NCBI RefSeq assembly: GCF_025263685.1
Contig: NZ_CP092109.1
Span: 2,667,001 to 2,731,000, forward strand
Source: Geoalkalibacter halelectricus
GTDB lineage: Bacteria; Desulfobacterota; Desulfuromonadia; Desulfuromonadales; Geoalkalibacteraceae
Direction: 5' to 3'
Length of the DNA: 64,000 nt
Below the pieces are notes generated by a model. The model saw only the letters and a list, made by a program, of their open reading frames with translations, was not told the DNA's origin and ran no database searches. Shown here one piece after another: positions 52,898 to 61,716 of the stretch (position 1 is the first letter of the stretch; each line of letters starts with the position of its first letter). A program made the translations under genes and the position numbers.

Positions 52898-52899
52898 GC

Positions 52900-52937
52900 A
52901 AAAAAAGGCCGCTTCCATCGGGAAGCGGCCTTTTTTT
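52900..52937. terminator. Bidirectional rho-independent terminator, ridA / rpmB
   Basis: A7-GGCCGCTTCC (52900-52916) and GGAAGCGGCC-T7 (52921-52937) form a perfect stem with the loop ATCG, giving a T-run in both directions. It serves the plus-strand ridA and the minus-strand rpmB, which converge here. Confidence 0.92.
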
Positions 52938-52957
52938 ACGATGGTGCCGAGAAAACC

Positions 52958-53149
52958 TTAAATGGCCTTGGTTATCGCGCCCGAGCGGATGCAGCGAGTG
53001 CAGACCTTGACCGAGCGGACGGTGCCGCCGCGCACGGCCTTGACTTTCTGCAGGTTGGGATACCAAACTTTCTTGGTTTTGTTATGGGCATGACTGACGT
53101 TGTTGCCAGTCGAAGGCTTCTTTCCGCAAATTTCACAAATCTTCGCCAT
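52958..53149 (-). CDS. rpmB: Ribosomal protein bL28
   Basis: This 63-residue protein has the L28 pattern: [29 protein letters not shown]-like and [14 protein letters not shown]. The two Cys pairs (CEIC, CTRC) form a zinc ribbon, the zinc-binding form of L28. GGAGGTC lies before the ATG. It is the last minus-strand gene before the terminator. Confidence 0.96.
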   Translation of the reverse strand: MAKICEICGKKPSTGNNVSHAHNKTKKVWYPNLQKVKAVRGGTVRSVKVCTRCIRSGAITKAI

Positions 53150-53240
53150 GGGACCAGACCTCCTGAAAATTTAGAACGCCAGTAATTAGCATGGAATTTA
53201 AAGAAAGGCAAGAGATTTATCGGAGTTTTTTCCGCAATTC

Positions 53241-53705
53241 TCAGGTTTGGATGGCGTCGAGATCCTCTTCGCTGAAGACCTCGATGCCGCTGCGTTGCAG
53301 CAGGGCGGCCGCCACCCCCAACCCGGTGATTTTCTCCTCGCCGCAGTAGACCTCATGCACGCCGCAGGAGGGACTGCGTTCCTTGAGCAGGGCCTGGCGG
53401 CAGCCGCACAGGCGGGCGATTTTCAGGGTTTCCCGCGCTCCGCGTAAAAACACGGCGGTGCGCTCGTCGCCGTGCTCGCTGACCACCTGGGCGCTGCCCT
53501 CCAGAACCTCGTGACCCGCCCCGGCCTGGAAAAAGGTGCGCGAGCGCGGCGTCGGCAGACCCGCCAGTTGTTCTGGACAAACGGGAACGGGAATCCTCTG
53601 GTGGCGGCTTAGCCAGTCTTGAACGCCGGGGTGGTTCTTGCTGGCGCCGTCGTAGCGGGTTTGCAGGCCGAGCAGGCAGGCGCTGACGAGAATGGGTTGC
53701 GACAT
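53241..53705 (-). CDS. DUF523 (TudS-like) protein
   Basis: This 154-residue protein shows the DUF523 pattern: LVSACLLGLQTRYDG with a conserved Cys, VCPEQLAGLPTPR, ALLKERSPSCGVHEVY and TGLGVAAALL. Some members are 2-thiouracil desulfidases using a 4Fe-4S cluster held by these cysteines (C9, C43, C113 region). The substrate here is unknown. It starts 10 bp after purN stops and is probably cotranscribed with the purine genes. Confidence 0.88.
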   Translation of the reverse strand: MSQPILVSACLLGLQTRYDGASKNHPGVQDWLSRHQRIPVPVCPEQLAGLPTPRSRTFFQAGAGHEVLEGSAQVVSEHGDERTAVFLRGARETLKIARLCGCRQALLKERSPSCGVHEVYCGEEKITGLGVAAALLQRSGIEVFSEEDLDAIQT

Positions 53706-53714
53706 GCGCGAACT

Positions 53715-54374
53715 CTAGCCGGGCAGGGCAGGGTTGACGAGGGCTGTTTCGGGCGGATCGGCCTTGGGAGCGATCCGCACCCGCCGTCCTTCGACGCGCA
53801 GCCGGCCTTCGGCGAACAGTTGGACGGCGCGCGGATAGATGCGGTGTTCTTCCGCAAGGATGCGGGCCGCAAGGCTTTGCTCGCTGTCATCCTCAAGAAT
53901 CGGCACCACCGCCTGAATGATGATGGGGCCGGTATCCAGCCCGCCGTCGACGAAATGTACCGTGCAGCCGGAAAAGCGCGCCCCGTATTCGAGGGCTTGG
54001 CGCTGCACGTTGAGGCCTGGAAATGCGGGGAGCAGGGAAGGGTGGATGTTCATGATGCGCTGTGGGAAGGCTTCCAGGAAAACCTTGGAAAGCAGCCGCA
54101 TGAAGCCGGCCAGCACAACCAGTTCCACCCCGGCCTCGCGCAGGGCGGCCACCATGGCCGTGTCGAAGTCCTCGCGGCTGGCAAACCCGCGATGGTCGAT
54201 GACCCGGGTGGGAATGCCCGCCTCACGTGCTTTCTCAAGCGCGCCCGCGTCGGCCTTGTTGCTGGCGACCAGCACGACCTGGGCGTCGATCTTGCCGCCG
54301 AGGCTCTGTTCGAGCAGTGATTGAAGATTGGAGCCGCGGCCGCTGGCCAGAACTCCCACACGCAACTTTGCCAA
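53715..54374 (-). CDS. purN: Phosphoribosylglycinamide formyltransferase
   Basis: This 219-residue enzyme adds the first formyl group in purine synthesis. It shows LASGRGSNLQSLL, the catalytic N/H/D in MNIHPSLLPAF and HFVDGGLDTGPII. I take TTG 54374 as start: GGAGG is 5 bp upstream and the conserved N-terminus begins there; the open frame to 54623 overlaps purM. It lies 17 bp downstream of purM. Confidence 0.93.
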   Translation of the reverse strand: MAKLRVGVLASGRGSNLQSLLEQSLGGKIDAQVVLVASNKADAGALEKAREAGIPTRVIDHRGFASREDFDTAMVAALREAGVELVVLAGFMRLLSKVFLEAFPQRIMNIHPSLLPAFPGLNVQRQALEYGARFSGCTVHFVDGGLDTGPIIIQAVVPILEDDSEQSLAARILAEEHRIYPRAVQLFAEGRLRVEGRRVRIAPKADPPETALVNPALPG

Positions 54375-54391
54375 GCGATCCTCCGGACCGA

Positions 54392-55441
54392 TCAAACCAG
54401 CAGGACGTCGCCGGCTTCTTCCTCGGATTTGATGATTTCGCCGATGACGAAGGCTTTTTCCTTGAGGCCCGAGAGACGCACCATCACTTCGTCCGTCTCT
54501 TCCTCCGGAACGATCAGCACCATGCCGATGCCGTAGTTGAAGGTGCGGTACATCTCGGCGTCCTCGATATTGCCACCCGAACGCAGGGCTTCGAACAGGG
54601 CCGATTTGGGCCAGCTGGCACATTCGATGACCGCGCGGCAGTGACGCGGCAGAACGCGCGGCACGTTTTCGGTGATGCCGCCGCCCGTGATGTGAGCGAT
54701 GCCCTTGAGATTGAAATCGCGCAAGAGGTTGAGGATGGGCTTGACGTAGATGCGCGTCGGAGTCAGCAGGGCCTCGCCCAGGGGCGGTTCCACCCCGTCG
54801 AGGCGCGCGTCGAGTTGCAGCCCCATGGTTTCGAAGAACACCTTGCGTGCCAGGGAATAGCCGTTGGAGTGCAGGCCGCTGGAGGCGATGCCGATGATGC
54901 GGTCGCCCACGGTGATGGAGGAGCCGTCGATTATTTTGCTGTTGTCGACCACGCCCACGGTGAAGCCGGCCAAATCATACTCGCCTTCGGCGTAGAAGCC
55001 CGGCATCTCGGCCGTCTCGCCGCCGATGAGGGCGCATCCCGCCTCAACGCAGCCGGCGGAGATGCCCTTGACGATGTCCACCGCCTTTTCCGGCGCCAGC
55101 TTGCCCGTGGCCAGATAGTCGAGGAAGAACAGCGGCTCGGCGCCCTGCACCACGATGTCGTTGACGCACATGGCGACCAGGTCGATGCCCACCGTATCGT
55201 GCTTGTCCATCATGAAGGCCAGCTTGAGCTTGGTGCCGACGCCGTCGGTGGAGGCCACCAGGGTCGGCTTTTCGTACTTGCCGGCATTAAGCGAAAACAA
55301 ACCGCCGAAGCCGCCGATATCGGTCAGCACCTCGGGGCGGCTGGTCGCCTTGACCAGGGGTTTGATCATCTGGACGAAGCGGTTGCCGGCTTCGATGTCG
55401 ACGCCGGCGTCTTTGTAGGTGCTGGGACTGTTTTTTTTCAA
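54392..55441 (-). CDS. purM: Phosphoribosylformylglycinamidine cyclo-ligase
   Basis: This 349-residue enzyme makes AIR. It shows TYKDAGVDIEAGN, GFGGLFSLN, VASTDGVGTKLKLA, MCVNDIVVQGAEPLFFLDY and GGGITENVPR. TTG 55441 is preferred because AGGAG lies 9-10 bp upstream and the length matches the family; ATG 55477 lacks a ribosome site. With purN it forms a purine operon on the minus strand. Confidence 0.93.
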   Translation of the reverse strand: MKKNSPSTYKDAGVDIEAGNRFVQMIKPLVKATSRPEVLTDIGGFGGLFSLNAGKYEKPTLVASTDGVGTKLKLAFMMDKHDTVGIDLVAMCVNDIVVQGAEPLFFLDYLATGKLAPEKAVDIVKGISAGCVEAGCALIGGETAEMPGFYAEGEYDLAGFTVGVVDNSKIIDGSSITVGDRIIGIASSGLHSNGYSLARKVFFETMGLQLDARLDGVEPPLGEALLTPTRIYVKPILNLLRDFNLKGIAHITGGGITENVPRVLPRHCRAVIECASWPKSALFEALRSGGNIEDAEMYRTFNYGIGMVLIVPEEETDEVMVRLSGLKEKAFVIGEIIKSEEEAGDVLLV

Positions 55442-55768
55442 GGGTGCAAACTCCTGGCAAAGGGAAAAACGAACCATTTTTAAATCAGCCCTTTGCCCCT
55501 TGTCAACGGCAATCTCCCCGGCTAATGCCGTAAACATTCTTTCCTTTACAGCCGCCGCCGCCCTGCATTATCATTCCGGGCAGTCCGCACTCTCCATGAA
55601 CCTGATTTGACTCACAATTGTATCGATTTACCCGCCGTGGGGTCGCAGCCCCCATGGCGAGGGTGTCTGGTGCCGGGAATGGCGCCAGTCAAGCGGCCAT
55701 GGATGGCGAAAAGCGCCCCTTGTCATGGGCGTTGCGACCCCGTTTCGAACAGTTACTCACAGTTTGCC
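55442..55768. other. Divergent intergenic region purM / rimI
   Basis: This 327 bp gap holds the palindromic repeat at 55631-55744 and should hold promoters for purM (minus) and rimI (plus). An open frame from 55607 into rimI runs through the repeat and is not real coding sequence. No other feature was seen. Confidence 0.4.
55631..55744. repeat. Palindromic GGGGTCGCA repeat, second full-length copy
   Basis: This element of about 114 bp is the reverse complement of that at 52184-52300 with only a handful of differences over the shared length, mainly near the ends and at one position around TGGTGCCGGGAATGG. Ends GTGGGGTCGCAGCCCCC and the GTTGCGACCCC right end pair with each other. Non-coding. 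Confidence 0.85.
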
Positions 55769-56230
55769 GTGAATGATGTTGCCATAAGTTCGATGAGCCG
55801 GGCCGATCTGGCCGAGGTTCTGGAGGTCGAGCAAGCCGGCTATACCCATCCTTGGAGCGCGGCGATGTTTCTCGCCGAATTGGAGAAGCCGCAGGCGCGC
55901 ATCGACTTGTTGCGTATCGAGGGGCATCTCGCCGGCTACCTCTGCTCCTGGTTTCTGTGCGGCGAACTCCATATTCTCAACCTGGTGACCGCGCCCGCCT
56001 TCAGGCGCCAGGGGGTGGCGCGGCGCCTGCTCGCCCACGCCATCCAGTGTCGTCGCGCGCAGGGTCTGGAGCGGGTGCTGCTGGAAGTGCGCTTGAGCAA
56101 TGCTCCGGCGATCGGTCTCTACGAACATTTCGGTTTTTGTCGCGACGCTGTGCGCAAAGGCTATTATCCCGATGGTGAAGATGCCCAGTTGATGTCCTTG
56201 TCGATCAATCAGTACCCGCCCCGCGACTGA
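55769..56230 (+). CDS. rimI: Ribosomal-protein-alanine N-acetyltransferase (RimI-like)
   Basis: This 153-residue GNAT enzyme acetylates the N-terminus of bS18. It shows SRADLAEVLEVEQAGYTHPW, ILNLVTAPAFRRQGVARRLL (acetyl-CoA loop), LLEVRLSNAPAIGLYEHFGF and RKGYYPDGEDAQLM. I choose GTG 55769; ATG 55793 is an alternative. The longer open frame from 55607 passes through a palindromic repeat. Confidence 0.9.
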   Translation: MNDVAISSMSRADLAEVLEVEQAGYTHPWSAAMFLAELEKPQARIDLLRIEGHLAGYLCSWFLCGELHILNLVTAPAFRRQGVARRLLAHAIQCRRAQGLERVLLEVRLSNAPAIGLYEHFGFCRDAVRKGYYPDGEDAQLMSLSINQYPPRD

Positions 56231-56257
56231 TCCCATATCTATTCCAGAAGGCTGATT

Positions 56258-57115
56258 ATGAAGAATTACAAGACCATCATCCTGTCCAATCAGGAGATCT
56301 CGCCCGGTTACTATCGCATGCGCCTGCTGACGCCGGGTTTCAGCGAGAGCGCCCGCCCGGGGCAGTTTCTCATGATGCGCGTGCAGCAGTCGCTGCCGCC
56401 GCTGTTGCGCCGCCCCTTCGGCATCTTTCGCACCGGTTTTCTGCCGGCCGACTGCGACGGCATGCCGCCCAAAGAATACACCGAGATTTTATACAAGGTG
56501 GTGGGGCGCGGCACCAACATCATGGCCGACCTGCATCGCGGCGACAAGGTCGAGGTTCTCGGGCCCCTGGGGCGGGGCTTTGACGTGGGCGATCCGGGGG
56601 AGGAAAAAATCCTGGTGGGCGGCGGCATCGGCCTGGTGCCTCTGTATATGCTGGCCGAATCCCTGAGCGCCCGCAGCAAGGTGCGCCTGCTCATGGGCGG
56701 GCGCAATCGCGACGACATCCTCGCCGTCACCGAGTTCGAGCGCCTGGGGGTGGAAACCTATGTGTCCACCGATGACGGCAGCCTCGGCGAGGAGGGGCTG
56801 GTGACCCAGGTGCTGGAGCGTAAGCTGGATAAGTTCCCCAGTTCCTCGGTCTATGCCTGCGGCCCCATGCCCATGCTCGATGCGGTTTACCGCATCTGTC
56901 ATCGACGCCAGGTGCCCTTGCAGGTCTCCCTGGAAGCGCTGATGGCTTGCGGCGTGGGCGCCTGCCTGGGCTGCGTGGTCAAGGGAGCGGGGCATGCCGA
57001 GGACAATCCGCGCTATCTGTGCACCTGCAAGCAGGGGCCGGTGTTTCGCGCGGAGCAGTTGGATTGGAGTCGTCTCGGCGAGGAGCCGGGCTATTGCGAA
57101 GGGTGCAAATCGTGA
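56258..57115 (+). CDS. pyrK: Dihydroorotate dehydrogenase electron-transfer subunit
   Basis: This 285-residue flavoprotein passes electrons from PyrD to NAD. It has an FAD-binding RPGQFLMMRV, LLRRPFGIFR, the NAD-binding GGGIGLVPLYMLA and the 2Fe-2S cysteines in MACGVGACLGCVVKG...YLCTCKQGPVF. It overlaps pyrD by 4 bp, giving a class 1B enzyme. Confidence 0.95.
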   Translation: MKNYKTIILSNQEISPGYYRMRLLTPGFSESARPGQFLMMRVQQSLPPLLRRPFGIFRTGFLPADCDGMPPKEYTEILYKVVGRGTNIMADLHRGDKVEVLGPLGRGFDVGDPGEEKILVGGGIGLVPLYMLAESLSARSKVRLLMGGRNRDDILAVTEFERLGVETYVSTDDGSLGEEGLVTQVLERKLDKFPSSSVYACGPMPMLDAVYRICHRRQVPLQVSLEALMACGVGACLGCVVKGAGHAEDNPRYLCTCKQGPVFRAEQLDWSRLGEEPGYCEGCKS

Positions 57116-58056
57116 CGAGCTGCAAAAATCATCAGACCAGCAACCGCCCGAGCATGGCGGTGGATATTGGCGGATTGACCCTGAAGAATCCGGTGATGCC
57201 GGCCTCCGGAACCTTTGGCTACGGCGAGGAGTACGCGCCCTTTCTCGACATCAATCGCATCGGGGCGGTGGTCACCAAGGGGCTGTCCCTTAAGCCCAAG
57301 GCCGGCAACCCCACGCCGCGCATCGCCGAGACCATCAGCGGCATGCTCAACGCCATCGGCCTGCAAAATGTCGGGGTGGAAGATTTCATCAAGTTCAAGC
57401 TGCCCTTTTTGCGCGAACTCACCACCCCCGTCATCGTCAATTTTTTCGGCAACACCCTGGAGGAATACGGCGAAGTGGCCGCGCGGCTCTCGGAAATCCC
57501 CGAGGTGGCGGCTGTTGAGCTCAACATCTCCTGCCCCAATGTGAAAAAGGGCGGCATCGTTTTCGGCACCGACCCCAAGGCGGCGCACGAGGCGGTCAGC
57601 GTGGTGCGCCGCAATCTGAGCAAGCCCCTGATGGTCAAGCTCACCCCCAACGTCACCGACATCACGGTGATCGCACGGGCGGTGGAGGAAGCCGGGGCCG
57701 ATTCCATCAGCTGCATCAACACCATCACCGGCATGGCGGTGGACATCAAGACGCGCCGCCCGCGCCTGGCCAACCGTACGGGGGGGCTCTCCGGACCGGC
57801 CATCCGGCCGGTGGCCCTGCGCATGGTGCATCAGGTGGTGCAGGCGGTGAAGATTCCGGTCATCGGCGTCGGCGGGATCGTGCGGCCCATGGACGCCATC
57901 GAGTTTCTCATCGTCGGCGCGCGGGCGGTGCAGGTCGGCACCGCCAATTTCGTCGACCCGGCTTCGATGATCACCATCATCGAGGGGATCGAGCAGTTTC
58001 TCATCGAGGAAGGGCTCAAGGACATCCACCAGTTGATCGGCTCACTGGAATTGTGA
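57112..58056 (+). CDS. pyrD: Dihydroorotate dehydrogenase, class 1B catalytic subunit
   Basis: This 314-residue FMN enzyme oxidises dihydroorotate in pyrimidine synthesis. It shows NPVMPASGTFGYGEEYAPF, the active-site region LNISCPNVKKGG with its Cys, VKLTPNVTDI and VGGIVRPMDAIEFL. GTG 57112 overlaps the pyrK stop; ATG 57154 is an alternative. Confidence 0.94.
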   Translation: MTSCKNHQTSNRPSMAVDIGGLTLKNPVMPASGTFGYGEEYAPFLDINRIGAVVTKGLSLKPKAGNPTPRIAETISGMLNAIGLQNVGVEDFIKFKLPFLRELTTPVIVNFFGNTLEEYGEVAARLSEIPEVAAVELNISCPNVKKGGIVFGTDPKAAHEAVSVVRRNLSKPLMVKLTPNVTDITVIARAVEEAGADSISCINTITGMAVDIKTRRPRLANRTGGLSGPAIRPVALRMVHQVVQAVKIPVIGVGGIVRPMDAIEFLIVGARAVQVGTANFVDPASMITIIEGIEQFLIEEGLKDIHQLIGSLEL

Positions 58057-58098
58057 GCCTGGTCATGGTGACATGGGAATCGGAGGTGTTTGGAGTCG

Positions 58099-58267
58099 CT
58101 AGGAGGCTGTCGGACTATCCGGGCCGAAGCGAAAATTTGGATGTTTCAGTCCGGATTTTGGCTCCCTTGAGAGTGCATAGCCGTAGCTACGTGCCGAAAA
58201 GGAGCCGGAATCCGGGCCAAACAGCCGAATTTGCAGCCGGCTCATGGATAGTCCGGCAGCCTCCTAG
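58099..58267. repeat. 169 bp palindromic element (CTAGGAGGCTGTCGGACTATCC family)
   Basis: The 22-bp arms at 58099-58120 and 58246-58267 are complementary except at one base. Inner segments also pair (CCGGATTTTGGCTCC with GGAGCCGGAATCCGG) and the centre holds CGTAGCTACG. No ORF is present. It lies between pyrD and the tRNA nucleotidyltransferase fusion gene, ending 29 bp before the latter's start. Confidence 0.88.
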
Positions 58268-58296
58268 GCAGCCGTAGCGGGCGACTGCGAGACGCA

Positions 58297-60969
58297 ATGG
58301 ACGTCATCACCACCCACATCAACGCCGACTTTGATTGCCTGGGCGGCATGATCGCGGCGAAAAAGCTCTATCCCAAGGCCGAAATGGTCTTCGCCGGGGC
58401 TCAGGAGCGTAGTCTGCGCGAGTTTTTTCTCAAAAGCGCCAGCTATGCCTATGCTTTCAAGCGAGTCAAGGATATCGATCTCGAAGCCATCGACCGGCTG
58501 ATTTTGGTCGACGTGCGCCAGGCGGAGCGCATTGGTCCCTTCGGCGAGGTGGCCCTGCGCGAGGGCGTGGAGCTGCACATTTACGACCACCACCCCGGCG
58601 GCGAGGGCAATCTCAAGGGAACGCTGGAGATCGTGGAGCCCGTGGGGTCGACCGTGACGGTATTTTGTCGGCTGTTCAAGGAACGCGGCATTCATCCCAC
58701 CAGCGACGAAGCCACCCTGATGATGCTGGGTCTGTACGAGGATACCGGCAACCTCATGTTCAGCTCCACCACCGTTGAGGATTATCACGCCGCCGCCTTT
58801 CTTCTGGAACACGGCGGCAACCTCGACGCCGTGGCCGATTTTCTCACCTACGAAATGACTGCCGAGCAGGTGGCCCTGCTCCATGAGCTGCTGGCCAGCC
58901 GCACGGTCCTCAACGTGCACGGCTTCGATGTGAGCATCGCCCACGCCTCGGTGGATCACTTCATCGGCGATCTGGCGGTGCTCACTCACAAGCTGCGCGA
59001 CATGGAGAACCTGCGCGCCCTGATCGTCGCGGTGCGCATGGGCGACCGGGTGTTCATGGTCGGCCGCTCGCGCCTTCCCGAAGTGCATGTCGGCGAAATT
59101 TTGAGCGAATTCGGTGGTGGCGGGCATGCCTTCGCGGCCTCCGCGGCGGTGCGCGGCCAGACCCTGGTGCAGGTTCTCGAACGGCTCAACAAGGTGCTGC
59201 CGCGCCATGTCAACCCGCGCGTCGAGGCGCGCCACCTCATGTCCTACCCGGTCAAGACCGTCGGTCGCGATACCCCTATCGAGGAGGTGCGCGGTTTTCT
59301 CACCCGCTACAACATCAACGCCGCACCGGTGATGGACGCGGAGCGGGTGGTCGGCATCATTACCCGGCAGATGGTCGAAAAAGCCGCTCACCACGGATTG
59401 GGGGACGTCGCCACCGAAGAATATATGGAGGGCGATTTCGCGACGGTCGGACCAAGCGCCCCGGTAGATGAATTGCAGGAATTGATCGTCGGACGCAATC
59501 AACGTTTCGTGCCGGTGCTGGCCGATGAGCGACTGGTTGGCGCCGTTACCCGCACCGATTTGTTGCGCTACATGGTGGATCGCGGCCCGCGCGGCGAGCG
59601 TCGGCAGGAACCGGAAACCGGGCAGGGCGCTACCGATCTCAAAAAGCGCGAAGTCGCGCGCCTGATTCGCGAGCAACTGCCGGGGCGTGTCGGTGCCCTT
59701 TTGCACGATTTCGGCCGAATTGCCGATGACCAGGGCTTGAAGGTGTTTGCCGTGGGCGGCTTCGTGCGCGATTTGCTCCTCGGTGAACCGAATCTCGACC
59801 TCGATATCGTCGTGGAGGGCGACGGCATCGCCTTCGCCGAAGCTTTTTCGCGCGAACAAACGTGCCGGGTGCGCAGTCACGAGAAGTTCGGCACGGCGGT
59901 GATCGTATTTCCCGACGGGTTCAAAGTTGACGTGGCTTCAACGCGGGTTGAATATTATCTTGAACCGGCGGCCCTGCCCACCGTGGAAACCGCATCCCTC
60001 AAACTTGACCTCTATCGCCGCGATTTCACCATCAACACCCTGGCCATCGTGCTCAACAGTGCGCGCTTCGGTGAGTTGCTCGATTACTTCGGCGGGCTGC
60101 GCGATTTGCGGGAAAAGGCCATCCGCGTTTTGCACAATTTGAGTTTCGTCGAGGATCCCACCCGGGTGTTTCGCGCGGTGCGCTTCGAGCAGCGCCTCGG
60201 TTTCACCATCGGCAAGCAGACCGAACATCTGATCCGTAGCGCGGTCCGCATGGGGTTTCTCGACCGCATCGGCGGTCCGCGCCTGCTCAACGAAATCATC
60301 CACATTCTCGAGGAGCCGCGTCCCTATCCCGCCATCGCGCGGCTTGAGGAACTCGAGCTGATCAAGTTCGTGCATCCTGCCTTGGACATCGCAGGGGATA
60401 CCGACGAAATTCTGGAACGCGCCATGCGTGCCCTCAACTGGTATGAACTGCTTTATACCGGTCAGCCCTGCCATGGCTGGATGGTGTATTTCCTCTGCCT
60501 GATTCGCGATCTGGATGAGGATGCGGTGAACGGCATCTGCGAACGGCTGGCGATTCCCGCGCGCCACCGTCCGCTGTTTACCGAGCAGCGCCGCCTGGCC
60601 CAGGGTGTGCTGCAACGCTTACAGGCCTTCGCCAGGCGTAAATTGAAGCGGCCGCAAAACAGTGAGATCCATCGCTGGCTGTTGCCCTTGGATACCGAGG
60701 TTCTGCTCTACCTGATGGCGCGGCTGGAGAACGAGGAGGCGCGCAGCTGGATTTCTTTGTTCGTCACCCGCCTGCGCGACCAAAAAACCCTGCTCAGCGG
60801 CGATGATCTCAAAAGTCTCGGCGTGCCGCCGGGTCCGAGGTACCGCGAGATCCTGGACGAACTGCTGCAGGCGCAACTCGACGGCAAGGTTGCTACGCGT
60901 GAGCAGGAACTTGAATTTGTCGCCCGCAAGTATCTGAAAAACGGGAAGCCGTCACGCTCCCGAGGTTGA
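58297..60969 (+). CDS. DHH-CBS-CBS-tRNA nucleotidyltransferase fusion
   Basis: This 890-residue protein joins four parts. Residues 1-300 are a DHH/DHHA1 phosphoesterase (THINADFDCLGG, VDVRQ, YDHHPGGEG, EFGGGGHAFAAS). Residues 305-420 are two CBS domains (MSYPVKTVGRDTPIEEV, YMEGDFATVGPSAPVDELQ). Residues 460-890 are a class II tRNA nucleotidyltransferase (VFAVGGFVRDLLLGEPNLDLDIV, RRDFTINTLAI, DPTRVFRAVRFEQRLGF). In Geobacter-like bacteria CC-adding and A-adding enzymes are separate, and this kind of fusion is usually the A-adding one; the specificity is not proven here. The ATG has a weak ribosome site. Confidence 0.9.
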   Translation: MDVITTHINADFDCLGGMIAAKKLYPKAEMVFAGAQERSLREFFLKSASYAYAFKRVKDIDLEAIDRLILVDVRQAERIGPFGEVALREGVELHIYDHHPGGEGNLKGTLEIVEPVGSTVTVFCRLFKERGIHPTSDEATLMMLGLYEDTGNLMFSSTTVEDYHAAAFLLEHGGNLDAVADFLTYEMTAEQVALLHELLASRTVLNVHGFDVSIAHASVDHFIGDLAVLTHKLRDMENLRALIVAVRMGDRVFMVGRSRLPEVHVGEILSEFGGGGHAFAASAAVRGQTLVQVLERLNKVLPRHVNPRVEARHLMSYPVKTVGRDTPIEEVRGFLTRYNINAAPVMDAERVVGIITRQMVEKAAHHGLGDVATEEYMEGDFATVGPSAPVDELQELIVGRNQRFVPVLADERLVGAVTRTDLLRYMVDRGPRGERRQEPETGQGATDLKKREVARLIREQLPGRVGALLHDFGRIADDQGLKVFAVGGFVRDLLLGEPNLDLDIVVEGDGIAFAEAFSREQTCRVRSHEKFGTAVIVFPDGFKVDVASTRVEYYLEPAALPTVETASLKLDLYRRDFTINTLAIVLNSARFGELLDYFGGLRDLREKAIRVLHNLSFVEDPTRVFRAVRFEQRLGFTIGKQTEHLIRSAVRMGFLDRIGGPRLLNEIIHILEEPRPYPAIARLEELELIKFVHPALDIAGDTDEILERAMRALNWYELLYTGQPCHGWMVYFLCLIRDLDEDAVNGICERLAIPARHRPLFTEQRRLAQGVLQRLQAFARRKLKRPQNSEIHRWLLPLDTEVLLYLMARLENEEARSWISLFVTRLRDQKTLLSGDDLKSLGVPPGPRYREILDELLQAQLDGKVATREQELEFVARKYLKNGKPSRSRG

Positions 60970-61006
60970 TTGACCGCGCGGTGCTTTTCCCCTAATCTGA
61001 ACACCT

Positions 61007-61693
61007 ATGGAAAATATCCTCGCCAAGCTTTCAATTATGCTGGTACCGGCCCTCATGGCGGTGACCATCCATGAGGTTGCCCACGGATTTTTCGCCGACC
61101 GCTTCGGCGATCCCACGGCGCGCCTGCTCGGACGGCTGAGCCCCAATCCGGTCAAGCATCTCGATCCCGTCGGCACCCTGGCGTTGCTCATCTTCGGTTT
61201 CGGCTGGGCGCGTCCGGTACCGGTCAATTTCCACAACCTGCGCCGCCCCAAGACCGATATGGTCTGGGTCGCCCTGGCCGGACCCCTGGCCAATCTGTCC
61301 CTGGCCGTGGTTTCAGCGGTGGTGCTGCATGGGGTTATCCTGGTTTCCGAAATGGTCTCCGCTGACCAGAAAATGGTGTTTCATGTCCTTGAGCCCCTGG
61401 CGCTGATGGCGGGCTTCAGTCTCTATATCAACATCATTCTCGCGGTGTTTAATCTGATACCCGTTCCGCCCCTGGACGGCGGCCGGGTTCTGGTCGGCAT
61501 CCTGCCGGAGCGTCAGGCAAGCCTGCTGGCACGAATCGAACCCTTTGGCTTTATCCTCATCATTTTTCTTATCTTCTTCACCGACATCTACCGTCTGTTT
61601 CTGGCGCCGATTGTTTTCGCCATCGTCAGCTTCATGGCGGGCAGCCAGCAATACATGGTGTATCGCTCCATTGAATTTCTCTTCGGTCGCTAA
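61007..61693 (+). CDS. Site-2-protease-family (M50) membrane protease
   Basis: This 228-residue protein has about five hydrophobic segments. The zinc motif HEVAH (H22, E23, H26) is near the N-terminus and the third ligand region NLIPVPPLDGGRVL (Asp) is near 150. It is the short form without PDZ domain, found in many bacteria, with unknown substrate. It starts 37 bp after the fusion gene. Confidence 0.9.
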   Translation: MENILAKLSIMLVPALMAVTIHEVAHGFFADRFGDPTARLLGRLSPNPVKHLDPVGTLALLIFGFGWARPVPVNFHNLRRPKTDMVWVALAGPLANLSLAVVSAVVLHGVILVSEMVSADQKMVFHVLEPLALMAGFSLYINIILAVFNLIPVPPLDGGRVLVGILPERQASLLARIEPFGFILIIFLIFFTDIYRLFLAPIVFAIVSFMAGSQQYMVYRSIEFLFGR

Positions 61694-61716
61694 GTGGTGA
61701 GAAGGCGTTCACAACC

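Noticed and set aside
55607-55768. N-terminal extension of the rimI frame
   Set aside because: It runs through a palindromic repeat, and the conserved GNAT start begins after it.
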